64,000 nt of DNA. Source: Bromus sterilis. Lineage: Eukaryota; Streptophyta; Magnoliopsida; Poales; Poaceae. The notes below the pieces were generated by a model that was not told the origin of the DNA, made no database searches, and worked only from the letters and a program-made list of their open reading frames with translations. The stretch is taken from assembly GCA_950022295.1 (NCBI GenBank), contig OX465596.1:126832501-126896500 (forward strand), given 5' to 3'. Shown here piece after piece: positions 23,028 through 36,000 of the stretch (its first letter is position 1; the number at the start of each line of letters is the position of its first letter). The position numbers and the translations under genes are program-made.

Positions 23028-23379
23028 CTGTCCATGTATAGCGTTGGACAATTCGAAAGAATCACTACTATAAATATACAAATGAATGCATATTTATAAC
23101 TGTAACCCTTTCGAACGGGAGACACATACTGGTTACGTGATTTTACATACAAATATACTAAATCTACCAGCTAGCTAGCATCATTGCCACGAAGGCAGAA
23201 ATTGAGGAAAGGAAAGGGGGGAGAGGAAAAGAATTGTTTTGCTCACCCTCGAACTCAGGGAGGTCGTCCAATGGAGTTGGCGAAGGTCGTCGAACACTAG
23301 ACCCTCACAGTAGGAAAATTCCTGCACATTAAAATGCACCCAATCAACACAGACACACTTGATCCCGGTAATTACATAT

Positions 23380-24120
23380 TTTTTTCCTATTATTTTCATT
23401 TATTTCATGTTCTCTTATTTTCTCCTCAATCTTCTTCTTATTATTATTATTCTTCTTCTCTTTCTTCTTCACCCCTAACTTATTCTTCTTATTCTTCTCC
23501 ACCTCTGACTTCTCCTTATTCATCTCCACCTCCAACTTCTTCTTCTTTTTCTTCTTCACCCCAAGCTCTCCTCCTCCTCCTTCTTTTTATTCAACTCCAC
23601 CTCCAAATTCTTCTTTTTCTTCTTCACCCCAAGCTCTCCTCCTCCTCCTCCTTTTTATTCACCTCCAACTTCTATTTTCTCTTCTTCTTTTCCTATTCCA
23701 CTTTCACTTTTAATCCTAAGTTGTTCTCTTCTTCTTCTTTTATTTTCTTTCGGTTCATTTTTCTCTTCTTCTTTTCCTATTCTACCTTTTCTACGCTTCT
23801 TTTTTTATTTCTTATAACTAAGCTAAATGAAATAAAATCTAACTAATATAAACCTAAACAGAGAAAAATTCTAACACAACCTAAAATGAACAGAGAAAAA
23901 AAAACAAAAACATATCTAATTAAACCTAAACAGAGAAAAATTCTAACACAACCTAAAACCTTCTTCTTTATCTTCTTCTTCTTCTTCTTCTTTTTCCTTT
24001 TTTCCTTTTCTTCAACTTCTCTTTATCTCCTTCTATTCTTCTTTTATTTTATTACTTTCTTTTTCTAATAACTAAAATCCTGACTAATTCATCTTTTTTC
24101 TTTTCTTTTCTTTTTCTAAA
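23380..24120. repeat. CTT-rich polypyrimidine tract with short tandem and direct repeats
   Basis: Nearly all of 23380-24080 is C/T on the plus strand with many TTC/CTT triplets. Embedded repeats include 'cttcaccccaagctctcct' at about 23554 and 23622 (period near 68) and a ~36-bp repeat starting 'aacctaaacagagaaaaatt' at about 23851 and 23925. The Ser/Phe/Leu frame at 23334-23846 is an artefact of this composition. It lies in the presumed leader intron of the CACTA element; on the sense (minus) strand it is purine-rich. Confidence 0.75.
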
Positions 24121-24219
24121 ATCGAATATTCTAACACTAACAGCCTAACTAATTGCAACTAACTATATAACAAACTACAACTAACTAAACTAACTAAAAT
24201 AGAAAAAAATAGAGAATAG

Positions 24220-24600
24220 GGACGAGGGGCTCACCGGAGTGGCGGCTTGGGGCGAGTGGCGGCGGTGGCGTCTTGGGGCGAGTGGCGGCGGTGGCGTTGA
24301 ACAAGGAGGCCGACACTGGCAGTGGCAGGCCCGTGGGATCTGCCGGTTAGAGAGGAGGGAAGGGCGGTGGCGGGAGAAGGGAGGATAAGAGAGGAGGGGA
24401 GGGCGGCGGACACTCACCGGGGACAAGGGAGGGCGGCAGGGGTTCACCGGAACAGGGGGGCGGTGCGACGCAAGGCGGCGGCACGGGGCGGGGTAGCGGC
24501 GGCGCGGGTCCTGGGATGGAGAGAGAGAAGGCGTGGGCGAGAGAGTGGAGAGAGAGGGGGTGGGGCAGGCTGCAGGGGTTAACGGCACGGGCGCTTTGCC
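24220..24600 (-). promoter_or_regulatory. Probable CACTA leader exon and promoter-proximal GC-rich region
   Basis: This GC-rich block lies between the right subterminal repeats and the pyrimidine tract. On the minus strand a good donor (CCG|GTGAG) occurs at 24235/24234. An acceptor-like CTGTAG just before the TNP2 start at 22677 would complete a ~1.5-kb leader intron. A 26-bp tandem duplication (CTTGGGGCGAGTGGCGGCGG core) sits at about 24246-24297. The leader-exon role is inferred from layout only. Confidence 0.4.
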
Positions 24601-24911
24601 ATCTGTCGACCTATGGCAAACGACACTATGCCGTCTGCCGGCAGACGGCAAAGCGGTGAGCCATTAGCCGCGCCGCGTCTCTAGCTCCAGTGGGCCCCGC
24701 ATGTGGTTTGCCGTCTACCTCTCGACGGCAGAGCGACGTTTGTCGTCTGTCATCCATGAAGCAGACGGCATACCACTGGTTTTCCTTGTGTGTTTCTTTC
24801 TCCGTCTGTATTTAGGGTAGAAGACGGCATATCACTTGTTTGCCGTCCACCCCGACGAAAAACAGACGGCAAAGCACCTGATACATGGAAAATTAGTGGA
24901 TTCCAGTAGTG
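24595..24911. repeat. CACTA right subterminal repeats and terminal inverted repeat
   Basis: Copies of GCAGACGGCAAA or its complement occur near 24598, 24630, 24645, 24705, 24725, 24762, 24840 and 24866, mirroring the left end. The element closes with GGATTCCAGTAGTG at 24898-24911, followed by TSD TAA. Confidence 0.85.
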
Positions 24912-27900
24912 TAAGCAATACCCAAAGACCACTTGGGTTCTGGCAAAAATGCCTCCTCCTGATCCCTATACTTTATCTGGTTATGACATTGCTTCCTCAG
25001 ATGTGGTGATTGAGTCCTTTGACTCAAACTATAAACTGTTTAAAGATGTTAATGGTGAGGTATTCACCAGATACATCGGGACTAACTACAGGAACGGTCC
25101 TCTAGTAAAGAAGATCTGGGTTCAAAAGGAACTCATCACTAACCTTCCTGTGAATGAAGATGAAAATGAGCTGAGAGTATCATCTGAGGACAATACCTCA
25201 AAGGGAAATGATTATAACTATGTCTCAGCTAACCATTTTGTTCACAGGGAAACTCCTCATAAGAATGCTTATTCATTTCTCTATCCTGACAGCACCATTT
25301 AGCATCCCATTAGGTCTCAACATTCCATCGTTCCTCATATGCTTCAAGGACACCCATTAGAGTGTGGGTGGTGAAGAAGAACTAATCATCTTTGCAGGAA
25401 CTCGTTCTGAGGCAATCACAAATTTTGCTGATCATATGCCCACGACAATATTACTTGAGTCAGTTGATGAAAATTTATACTAACTAATTTCTAGGAATCA
25501 ATCCTGAGGAACATCCTAAGGAATTAATTATGAGGAATCATAAATTCTTCAAACTGATACTGGCTCGTAACATGTTGTATGAGATACTAATTCCTGCGCA
25601 TGGGAAGAACGAATGGGTAATAGATAGTGGATGCACTAATCACATGACTGGAGACAGAAACCTTCTCATGGAATCATCTCTGAGTCCTTCAAAGAAAACC
25701 ATCACCTTCGCTGATATAGGTAAAAGTAAGGTATTGGGTCTCGGCAGAGTTGCTATCTCACGTGCTCGGCACATCGAGAAAGTCATGCTGGTTGAATCCC
25801 TTGGATATAATATGATGTCTGTGTCCATGCTATGTGACCTTGATCTTATTGTCGTATTTGGAAAATATGGATGTGTTCTTCATATGGTAAGTGGTAACTC
25901 CACCGTCTTCTGGGGAGTTAGAAAAGGTGACCTATATATTGTAGATTTCTCTGAAGGTCCTTAGGTCACTACTTGCGTCATGGCTCGAGCCTGAGAGTAT
26001 TGGATATGGCATCGAAGACTAGGACACGCTGGGATGAGGAACCTCCAGAAACTGGTCCTGAAGAAACATGTCCTCGGGATGGAGGAAATAAGATTCACCA
26101 TGGACAGGTTATGTGGCGCGTGTGAAGGTGGAAAGATGACCAAGGCCAAGCATCCAGCGAAGACCATCATGACGATAACGAGACCTCTGGAACTGCTTCA
26201 CAAGGATCTGTTCGGTCCTCCAAAGTATTCAAGATTTGGAGGTAGTATGTATGGTCTTGTTATTGTTGATGACTTCTCACAATATACTTTGGTGCATTTT
26301 CTCCTATATAAGTCAGAAACCCCAGCAATCTTCAAGCGCTTCGGCCAGCGAGTCATGAACAACTACAACCTGAAGATCAAGAACATTCGAAGCGACAACG
26401 GCACTGAGTTCAAGAACATATGCGTGGAAGAATTCCCCGACGACTTGGGAATCACTCATGAGTTCTCAGCACCATACACTCCTCAGTACAATGGAGTTGT
26501 TGAGAGGAAGAACCGAACACTCATTGAGATGGCTCGAACGATGCTGGATGAATACAACACACCACTCATTTGGTGGGCTGAAGCAATCAACACTTACTGC
26601 CACATCGTCAATCAAGTGTATCTTCATAAGTTCTTCAAGAAAACATCATATGAGCTAATGGTCGGTAAGAAATCTAATGTGAGTTACTTAAAAGTATTCG
26701 GTCCACCATGTTGGATTCGTGATCCTCATCACCAGTCCAAATTTGCATCCAAGGCATGTGAGGGTTTGATGCTTGGTTATGGTATCAACTCGCACACCTA
26801 TAGAGTCTACAATATCAGTCATCATAAAATTGTTGAGACTGTAGATGTGCGGTTTGATGAATCTGACGGCTTGCAAAGAGAGCACCTGCCACCCGTTCTA
26901 GAGGAAGCTCCACCTGATGAACAGATCAAGAAGATGGATGCAGGTGACATCATTCCCGTGGACCATCCTGACGAAACACACATACCCCCTGCTCCTGAAG
27001 AACACCCAAATCCTGAAGCTAATGATCCTAATGACGATCCTGATCCTGAGGCTCCTGAGACCCCTGAAGCACCTGAAGCTGATGCTAATGAATCTGATGA
27101 CAGTGATGATGATTCGCCTCAAGACCATCGACCTCGTCTTCCACGAGTCACGAATGAAGTTCAAGTCGACAAAATCCTCGCTGACGTCAACATACCAGGT
27201 CCTCTCACTCATGCCAGAGAAAATCGAATATCTAACTTTTGTGGGCATTTTTTGCTTGTGTCCATTTTAGAGCCCACCAAAGTTGTTGAGACATTCCAAG
27301 AAGCGGAATGGATTCAGGCCAGGCAAGACGAACTTGTTCAGTTCAAACTGAATGATGTTTGGGAACTAGTCAAACGTCCTGATCCTTGAGTACACAACGT
27401 CATTAGAACGAAGTGGATCTACCGCAACAAACTCGATGAAGATGGTCAGTTCATCAGGAACAAGGCTCGTCTTGTCGCACAAGGATACACATAAGTTGAG
27501 GGTATCGACTTCGGTGAAACCTTTGCTCCTGTTGCTAGACTTGAATCCATTCGCATCATGCTTGCATTTGCTAACCATCATAATATCAAGTTATAGCAAA
27601 TGGATGTGAAAAGTGCATTCCTCAATGGTAATATCGAGGAAGAAGTATATGTTGCTCAACCCCTAGGTTTTCAGGACTCGAAGAATCCTAATATGGTGTA
27701 CAGACTGAAGAAAGCTCTCTATGGACCAAAGCAAGCCCCTCGGGATTGGTATGACACAGTAAGAGATTTCCTCATCAGCAAGGGCTTCAAATCTGGTTCA
27801 CTCGATCCAACTCTTTTCACCAAACGCTATGATGATGCCTTATTCATATGTCAAATCTATGTTGATGACATTATATTTGGATGCACTAACAAGAAATACA

Positions 27901-28790
27901 GTGAATAATGCAAATCTATGTTGATGAGTGAACAGTATCAGATGTCCATGATGGGCGAACTGAAGTTCTTCTTAGGGCTTCAAATTTTCCAGCAATGCAA
28001 CGTCATCTTCATCTCTCAGGAGAAGTACCTCAAGGAGTTCCTGAGTAAATTCGGGATGCAAGACTTCAAAGGTATCAAGACATTGGTGCCTACAAATGGA
28101 CAACTCGGTCCTGATGAAATTGGCAAGGACTACGATCAAAAGGTATACCGCTCCATGATAGGATCTCCGCTATATCTATGTGAATCTAAGCCTGATATAA
28201 TGTTGAGCGTTTGCATGTGTGCCCGATTCCAAGCGGCACCAAAGGAATCGCATCACCAAGCAGTGAAACGAATTCTTCGATATTTGGTCACACCCCGTCG
28301 CTAGGCTTATGGTATACAAAAGGCACACAACTGGATTTTGTTGGGTACTCAGACTCGGATTATGCTAGAGATCGTGTGGATAGGAAGTCTACCTCAGGAA
28401 CATGTCACTTCCTTGGACGCTCACTTGTGTGATGGTCATCGAAGAAGCAAAATTGTGTCTCCCTCTCAAGTGCTGAAGCTGAATACATCGCCGCTGGTGC
28501 AAGCTGCTGACAACTTCTATGGATGAAGCAAAATCTCAAGGACTACGGCATCAACCTGAAGAAATTACCACTGCTATGTGACAATGAGAGTGCCATCAAG
28601 ATATCTTAGAACCCAGTCCAGCACTCAAGGACGAAGCACATTGAGGAAGACATCGTCATCAGCCACGTGAAGACTGAAGACTAACTTGCCGATATATTCA
28701 ATAAGGCTTTGGATGAGAAGCGATTTAGCACTCTGAGGTGTGAGCTAAATATCTTAGATTCCTCAATTGTCAAGGGAATGGACACACATC
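24912..28790 (+). pseudogene. Copia pol (protease, integrase, RT, RNase H), multiple stops
   Basis: Sequence resumes after the CACTA element with a linker frame at 24949-25302. The frame from 25530 contains the protease motif DSGCTNHMTG (Asp at 25623) and the pre-integrase zinc finger around 26010-26140 (WHRRLGH, CGAC). The integrase core follows, with DLFGP near 26205, SDNGTEF near 26390 and NGVVERKN near 26490. RT follows, with [21 protein letters not shown] (27601) and YVDD (27858-27869). RNase H motifs (SSAEAEYIAA, CDNESAI) appear in another frame after about 28300. In-frame stops lie at 25962, 27387, 27492, 27594, 27906 and 28302, and more follow. An acidic Pro/Glu/Asp-rich linker separates integrase and RT (26890-27130). 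The product would be the copia replication polyprotein; this copy cannot make it. Confidence 0.9.
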
Positions 28791-29740
28791 CTAACGCTTA
28801 AACAATATTGAAGAATCCTGATGTACAACACACGATGCGTCGTACTCCTCAAATCATGAGGAACTACCTTGCTAAGTGTGAAGAACTTAACGTGGAATTG
28901 ACTCAAGATCCATACGACAATTGTATGGTATCAGGTGTCTTATTCCCTATAAGGTGGGTAGCACCACCGCCCAAATTCCTCAGAAATCATTGGTCCTCAG
29001 TTTCCTCATTCGTGTCTTCATCCTGATACTTACTATTTAGTCCTCAACAACATTCACCTATAGCTTTTGTTCTTCAGAATTTGTTTCTTCATCTAAGTGA
29101 ATGTGATCGGACCCGTCCCTCTGTGCTCACTTGTCCAATCTTTCTATCTTAAGTATGTGTTCATTGGAACCTCACATGTTCCTCACGCTGAGGCTTTAAC
29201 TTTATCCTCAAAACATTCATTGTCCTCAGTTTACTCGAGTTGAGGAACATAAATTTAACGTTAATCTTATGCCTTGATCGTTGCGCTTTTACCGCACATC
29301 GTGCATATCCATCAATGAGATAACCACATAAATCCAAACCGCCAGGGGTAATCTTGTCCAAAAAAATTGCGACCCCTCAGTTTTACCCCTCTATAAATAG
29401 CCACCACCCATGCGTTCATTTCCCCCCCACGCCTCATTCCCTCTCGCGCCCCGCCCTTGAGATCCTCAAGCTCTTGCGCTTTCGACGTCGGAGTTCATCG
29501 TCGCCGGAGAAGACGGACTCGGGTTTCCTCACCATTCGCCTCAATTCTGGTACGACAATACCTCAGCTACCACTTCCTCGGTACTGCACTTTCTTCAAGA
29601 TTCTTCAAACCACTCAATCCTCAGCAGTACTGAAATCTTACTGAGTCCTATGCTTCAACAATTTGATTTCCTCACCACTTTCCTCATGAACGCATATAAC
29701 CGTACCCCCTTCCCTCACAACTTAATTCTGTCACAGGTAC
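28790..29740 (+). promoter_or_regulatory. Post-pol spacer with candidate internal promoter and leader intron
   Basis: No long frame is present. A TATA box, CTATAAATAG, lies at 29391-29400, followed by a pyrimidine- and C-rich leader. A donor-like G|GTACG at 29549/29550 and an acceptor-like TCACAG ending at 29736 would remove ~187 bases, leaving the ATG at 29741 a few bases into the next exon. This suggests separate transcription of the third ORF. It is inference from sequence signals only. Confidence 0.4.
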
Positions 29741-31639
29741 ATGTCATCTGAGGAATCTTATGGTTCTCATAGTCTCACTTCATTTTCAGCTCAGCTTGAA
29801 CAAACAATTCCTCAGTCTCCTCAACTGAAGAAAATGCCTCCTCGTCGCAAATTCACTGATAATGCTCGTGATTTTCCCCCAGCGCTCTATGAAAAACTGA
29901 AGACTCCCAAATGTGAAACTGTCGGTGATCGTAAGAAACGGGTGCAGAAAATCACGAGGGAATGGGCTAAATATTGGGCTGCATACCAATGGATAAATCC
30001 TTAGCATGAGGAAATGTTTGCGGTCAATCCGCCCTTGAAGACTTTGGGCATCAAGGCTCGCCCTCCTCCTGAACCGGATGTCACTCCTCACCCCTCAACC
30101 TTGAAGACTCCCGATGACTTTCCTGATGCTTATCAGCGCTACCTCAAGAGGACAGCTCATCTTACAACTAGTCTGGCCCGTGACTTGGCTGCCTCAGTGC
30201 AGATTCCGCCTCAGCCTGCTGGTCAGCCTCGCAGAAATACACCTGGCATCAAACCAAAGCCTCAAGCTCCTAGTTCCTCATGCCAGAGAACTTCTGGAGC
30301 CGCTCCTACCTCAAGGCTTCGGACTGATGATGCTGGCAGTGCACCTGAGGCTTCCACCACAATGCCTTATCCTCAGCGGAAGACCAAGACGGTTCTTCAA
30401 CGCGGTGCTAGACCTTCTCCGAAGAGATACATCACCGAGACCTTCAGAAGCAGTTGAACCGTCAACTGAAGAATGTCCACAATGAATTCAAGAAGAAACC
30501 TATCACTGACGTTACTCCTCATGAATTCATTGAGTATCAATGTGAGTTTCAACGGCTCACTACTGAGTTCAATGCCAAATGCGCCTACATTGGCAAATCA
30601 AAGGAACAAATGTCTAGGCAGATGAACAACTTAATGAAGCTTCGGCAGCCATCATCCTCAGTACCTCCTTCTGCCTCAGTACCATCTGATGCCATGCCTA
30701 ATGACTCCTCACATCGCCTCAAGCGTATGCCTGAAACCCCACCATCCACTCCACCTTCGGCCAAGAGGCCCGCACTGGAAGCCACTATTAATGAGCCAAT
30801 CGATGCGGCTCGTATTTCCTCAGCTCCTCCGGCATCAAGGAATCCTGAGGCTTCCACAACATCTCCTGCTGCCTCAGGACCCCAAGAAACTTATGAACAC
30901 CGTCTGTTCGTATTCACCCCGCCCTCCAAGGAAATTGTGCCTGGGTCTGGTACACCAATCATTCCAATACCTCAGTTCCCACCTCCTCCCATCATCACTG
31001 AACTTGAGGACATGGATGTTGATATTGAGGATACAGGAACGCCTCGTATCATGGATGAGGAATATGAGCTGGACAACTCCCCCACTCACACCATTTTTTC
31101 ACTCGAGCCTCACTCCCCCACTACTACTGAAGTGCTTCCTGATACCACTCAGAACTCTGAAGACTCCGTTAGTGCATCATCTCATTCTGCTTCTAATGTT
31201 GATGAACCGGAAGCCACTAGTGCTCCTAATGCTGCTACTGAAGACATTGATGATGCAGCAACTCCCACTGCTGAACCTGAGACTGCTCCCTCTACAGCTG
31301 ACACTGAGGCAGAGAACAACACCAATGCTGAACCTGAAGCTGCAAAGGACAACTCTTTTGATCGACAGATTACATCTCCCTCAGCCCTAGCTACCTCCCC
31401 GAAACCTGGCCCTAATGCTACAACTGAAACCCATGCTTCTCCACAAGCACCTCTAGCTACTTCAGCTTCACCATCTCCTCAGGAGAAAGCCTCATCTCTT
31501 TCTCTCTGTCCTAAGCAGAAGAATCCTTTTTATCGCAACCTTGAGGCTGATGCACGTCCAAGCTTCAATGCTGATGCATTTTTCAACGCCATGAGCTTCT
31601 TCCAAGAAGGGATTCAAAATCCATACCACCCTACTCCGC
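29741..31639 (+). pseudogene. Third ORF of the Sirevirus-type copia element ('env-like' position)
   Basis: It begins MSSEESYGSHSLTSFSAQ at 29741. A stop at 30002 interrupts it and the same frame continues to 30457. It then shifts to the frame 30454-31639 through QLKNVHNEFKKKPITD. The N-terminal half is basic (MPPRRKFTDNARDFPP). The C-terminal half is very rich in Pro, Ser, Thr, Ala and Glu, with no clear transmembrane segment or catalytic motif in the visible part. In Sireviruses this position holds the so-called env-like ORF, whose function is not established; an envelope role cannot be claimed here. The gypsy LTR at 31640 cuts it off, so the frame's last 33 codons belong to the LTR. Confidence 0.7.
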
Positions 31640-33082
31640 TGATGTCTACACACGCTTCTATTTTTGTAGACTATGTTGGGCCTCCGAGCATAGAGGTTTG
31701 TAGGACAGCAGCAATTTCCCTCAAGTGGATGACCTAAGGTTTATCAAACTCAGGGAAGTAGAGGTTGAAGATGGTCTCTCTCAATCAACCCTAAAATTAA
31801 GATACAAGAAGTCTCTTGTGTCCCCAACACACCTAATACAACTAGGAGTTGTATAGGTGCACTAGTTCGGCGAAGAGATGGTAAAATACGGGTGATAGGT
31901 GCGACAAAACAAAGTAATATAAATCTGTAATAACAAGTGCAGCAAGCAAACATGTGACAAAAGTGAGCACAAACGGTGTAACAATGGTGGAAACAAGGCC
32001 TAGGCTTCATACTTTCACTAGTGGAAACTCTCAACAACATTAACATAGTCTAATCACATGATATTTCCCATAAAACATGCAATGGAGACGCACTCGGAGG
32101 ACATTCCTTTGTGAACAAGAGAGGATGAGAATTATGTAGGGCTACAAAAGCACACCTCAAAGTTCGTAGTTCTCAATCTATGGATTTCCCAATGTCACCG
32201 CGGCCATCCAAAGAGATTACCACAATCACCACAACATATCTCATGGATAGTCAAAGACAAGCACCAAGAGACTCTCAATCTTCAATCAACACACAAAAGA
32301 GGAAATCACTCATGAAAATATTCTTCTAACCCATGTCCAATAGACCGCTATCACCATGGTCTCGGGGATTATACTAGATAGGATCAAGTGAGTACATCAA
32401 ATCCAATACATAGAAGAAGGGGAAACATCATGGGATCACCCTATATTAACATAGCCAATGATCACAACAAAGATCACATCATGGGAGAGAGAGAAACCAC
32501 ATAGATCAAGATACAAGCCTTAGCCCCGAGGGGGAACTAATCACACATGGACGTGGTGAGAGGGAGAGTTGTTGATGGAGAGGTGCAGCCCGGAGGAGAT
32601 GAAGGAGACGGCGACGGCGGCGGCCACGCCGACGGCGGCGCCCACGGCGGTGGCCACGACCCTTGGGGGCAGCGACCCTTGGCCCCCTTCTTCTTCCTTG
32701 GATATGGTGCTGATGTGGAGATTGATCTCCCCCTCATGACGGCTGCCAAGGGGGAGGTAATTTCGTGGTGCCCTTTGACCTAGGTTTCCTCTGACTCTCG
32801 GATTCCCGTATCCAGATTACGTCTTCGGTATTTCATGCCTCCATGGATCATCCAAAATCCGATTGGGCCTAATTTTATGTTTTAAGTTTTTCCGTTTGAG
32901 GCCGTCTTCTAGTGTTTTCGAGGCGATCTGTAAAACATGTCTGGTGGGGATAGATTTCGGGAAAGTTAGAGTCCAATTCTTACAAGGCTTCTTTCTGTGA
33001 TCTTTCCTTTATCTAAGTAATTCGTACACATAAAGTAGAAAAACAAGAACTTGTGCACTCTTGCAACCATTAATAGGTTAGT
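31640..33082 (-). repeat. Gypsy G 3' LTR, left part
   Basis: It includes landmarks 'gtttgtaggacagcagcaa', 'gacctaaggtttatcaa', 'tgtataggtgcactagttc' and the GC-rich 'gacggcgacggcggcggcc' block near 32610. Together with 45361-45467 the LTR is about 1.55 kb. The T array inserted in its 'ttaataggttagt' motif. Confidence 0.75.
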
Positions 33083-36000
33083 TGTAGGGACCGATATGCG
33101 GTACTGTTCCAGATCTAGACGTTTCCATCCAGATCCGGGGACGAAGCACATATCGGTCCCACTGCGACATAAAACAATGCCATATGTCCCGGATTTCCAA
33201 CATGATATCACAACATTACAGATACAAGGCTACAACATCTCATACAATCGGCATACAACTTCCTTAATACAATACAATAGCGGAAGAACATGTGTGAGTA
33301 CAGACTACAATCAAATGCCTACTGGCAAAGAGAAAATCATCGATCCCATAACCACACGGATCCAGGCCCTCCTCCGGGATCCACCTAACTAGTCGTCGTC
33401 GAGTATCCACGTGAAACATCGATCACCATACCTGTTGTCGATCAAGAACCCTGAAAAGAGTTTGAGGGTAGTATCATGAGTACAGAAGTACTCAGCATCC
33501 AACTGTAGTGGTCAACTGACCCAGCAAGGACTTCATCACTCGTCATTCTAGGACAACTAGTAGTTTATGGTAAGGATGGGGTAAGTGGTGAGGTTGCTGC
33601 CGCACTATCATTTATGAATTGGCTAACGATTTAGAGAATGAGATAAGAAGCCAAGCATTCGATGAGGAATCGCCTCCAACAAGTCTGCTATCCACCTACT
33701 TACACAAGCATAACACATATCCTATCGTTGTTCTCCTCATCGCAACCCGACGAAGAAGAAGCAGTCAAGGCACACACACGTTGATCAAGTTATATTAAGA
33801 TTATCTTAGTTGTTGTTGTCTATGAACAAGGAGTAGGTCTCAAGTCGTCCATAACCGTGGACACAGCTTCTCGAAAAGATTTAACTCTGCAGGGGTGTAC
33901 CAACTGCCCATTACAAGGCTCCGCACGCACGCCCATCTCTTTCAGTTGCTACCCATCACAGGCAACCATTTTATGATTTAGTTCCAAGAGATCTGAAACG
34001 ACAGGTCCCTCTAGCTAACAACGAACAAATACGGGTGGCTCCCGGGGAGTGGACATCCAATCCAAAAGCCGGCCGCGCCCTCGGATCGGCCTCTTCCGTC
34101 TCAACAAGGTTTGGGTTACCGAGATGCCTCACGTGAGGCCTCGGGGCCTCGTTGGTCAAAGGTGGACCAATAGGGAAACCATGTCTCCGCTAGTCCGGGT
34201 TGTTTTAAAGGATATCTGCTAGGAGAGACCCGACAGACATATATGAATGGTTTTCAAATGGTAAATCAGCTTGGGCCACCTCTAGAAATGTTTGAAGCTA
34301 GATAGGTAAGAAAAGGGGACCCCATAAAATCCAACACGCGGTTAGGCACGCTCATTCTTAAAAACAATACCCGGAACTCGGATCCTAGGTGACTCGGATG
34401 GAACAAAGCGTCGGGGCAGGATAGCCTAGACCTTCCATCCTTCATCGAATATAGTCAACATTATAATAATCATATCCTCAACAACAATATAATAATGTGA
34501 TAGCCCAAACCAAGGAGTAACAGGGTAACATCGTAGCATCCTAAGCATGTATACTAAGTAGGGGCTGAGCAACGAGAAATAGTAACATAGCAGTACAAGG
34601 TTTGCTGGAAGGGGACATGGCTGTATCAGTTTGAAAGAGGATGTAAACATGTGGTATGATCAAACATCGAACCTAACCTATACTAGCATGCAAACCGCTG
34701 GTTGAAATAGAATGGATCATAAGTAATGTATAGCACTTTCCTTTGATAAGTCGGGTTCCGAAGGTGTAGTTGATCGCAAGCTCGCATCGTCTCCGAGAAG
34801 TAACCCCGAGAGCACAAAAGACGGTAAACACTGGAAAGCAATCAACGATCAAGCACTCTATTTCTACAAAGGAAACACAAGCAAGCATCAACAAGAAGGT
34901 AACACGAGACATCGCACCTACCGTTGAGAGCGGTCACTAACAGGTTAAGTGGAGTACTCGTCACACACAACGATACCGCACATTTAGAAAGGTTAAAGTT
35001 GTTTAGCTACACAAGATGAGAAAAGTTTATTAACATGACATCTCACTCAAGAATTGCATGTCAAACAAACATGGAAAAAGGTGAAGCATAAATAAACTAC
35101 CTAATCTAGTCACTTTAAGTGGGGGGTAAAACCTATACATGGCAACAATTGCGGACCCCGCGATAATTATTGCATTTGGTACTGTTTTGCCCTAAACATA
35201 ATTTTATAATTTTTATTAGCAAGCAAGAGTAGCAGAAACACAATCTACACGAAATTCTAGTCAAGTTACATATAAAGAACATTTTATTTGGAGCAACAGT
35301 TAAAAAGTTATGGCAGATTACAATTTACAGTTGCAAGGTTGTAATTAGCAGTAAAAGCACATGTAACCAAATTCAAACATAGCAAAAGAGCAAATTTTAT
35401 TAATCTACACAAAATTCTAAGCAAGTTTCATGTTTAAAGCGTTGCGATTCGAGCTATCGTTAGAAAGTTATAGCACTCGCAAAAAAAACTACACAATCTG
35501 CCAAATAATTAAACTATAAAAGGAAAAAAACATCTATCGGGCCAACAGTACTGGGCCGAGCCCATCTAGCGCAACAGGAAAAAAAACAAAAGGAAAAAGA
35601 AAAAAAGGGGGCCGCTCACCTTGCTGGGCCGAGCCCAGGTGCAGGTGGGCAGCCGAGTCGGGCCGGGGCGCCAGCTGGGCCTTCAGGCGCTGGAGGAGGC
35701 CCACGGGAGCGCATCGCGCTGGATCTCCAGTCCATCCCGATCCCGCTCGGGGTGGTGCGGCTGCGCGCCGGCTGGCCTCCGGCGAGGTCCAGGGTGGCCT
35801 GGGCCGACGGGATGAGGAGCGTGGCGACCGGATCTACTCGTTCCTGGAGGTTGCGGCGGCGCAAACGACGATGAACGGCGGCGACTCGAGCTTGACGGGC
35901 GCCATGGCCATGGCGGCTCGGAGCTCCGCTGTGAGGAGGAGAGGGAGAGCTTGTGTGTGGAGAGGGAAAGGGAGAGGGAGGGGCAGAGGGGCGAGGATGC

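Larger units (their letters stand above)
15837..24911 (-). mobile_element. CACTA (En/Spm-type) DNA transposon, complete ends, 9075 bp
   Basis: The left end reads CACTACTGGAATTC at 15837 and the right end is the inverted CACTACTGGAATCC, ending at 24911. A 3-bp duplication TAA (15834-15836 and 24912-24914) flanks it, as expected for CACTA elements. TTTGCCGTCYGCC-type subterminal repeats crowd both ends. Two genes lie on the minus strand, a TNP2 transposase and a second Transposase_24-type gene, so the element's 5' end is on the right. Copia gag-pol sequence resumes on both sides, which confirms insertion into that element. Both genes carry disruptions, so it is probably non-autonomous now. Confidence 0.95.
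13900..31639 (+). mobile_element. Decayed Sirevirus-type copia retrotransposon (Maximus-like), both ends missing
   Basis: The order is gag (13900-15836), pol (24912-28790), spacer, then a third ORF (29741-31639). An extra ORF after pol and a long coiled-coil gag are typical of Sirevirus/Maximus copia elements. The gag-pol region is split by the CACTA element at 15837-24911. The left end is lost near 13900. The right end is interrupted at 31640 by gypsy element G, so neither LTR is in view. Many in-frame stops and frameshifts show long inactivity. The Maximus assignment is from memory of domain layout. Confidence 0.75.

Noticed and set aside
23334..23846. 170-codon Ser/Phe/Leu-rich frame
   Set aside because: Translation of a CTT-rich pyrimidine tract, not a protein.
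31640..31737. C-terminal 33 codons of the frame 30454-31737
   Set aside because: They lie in the gypsy G LTR, which starts TGATG at 31640; the true ORF ends where the insertion begins.
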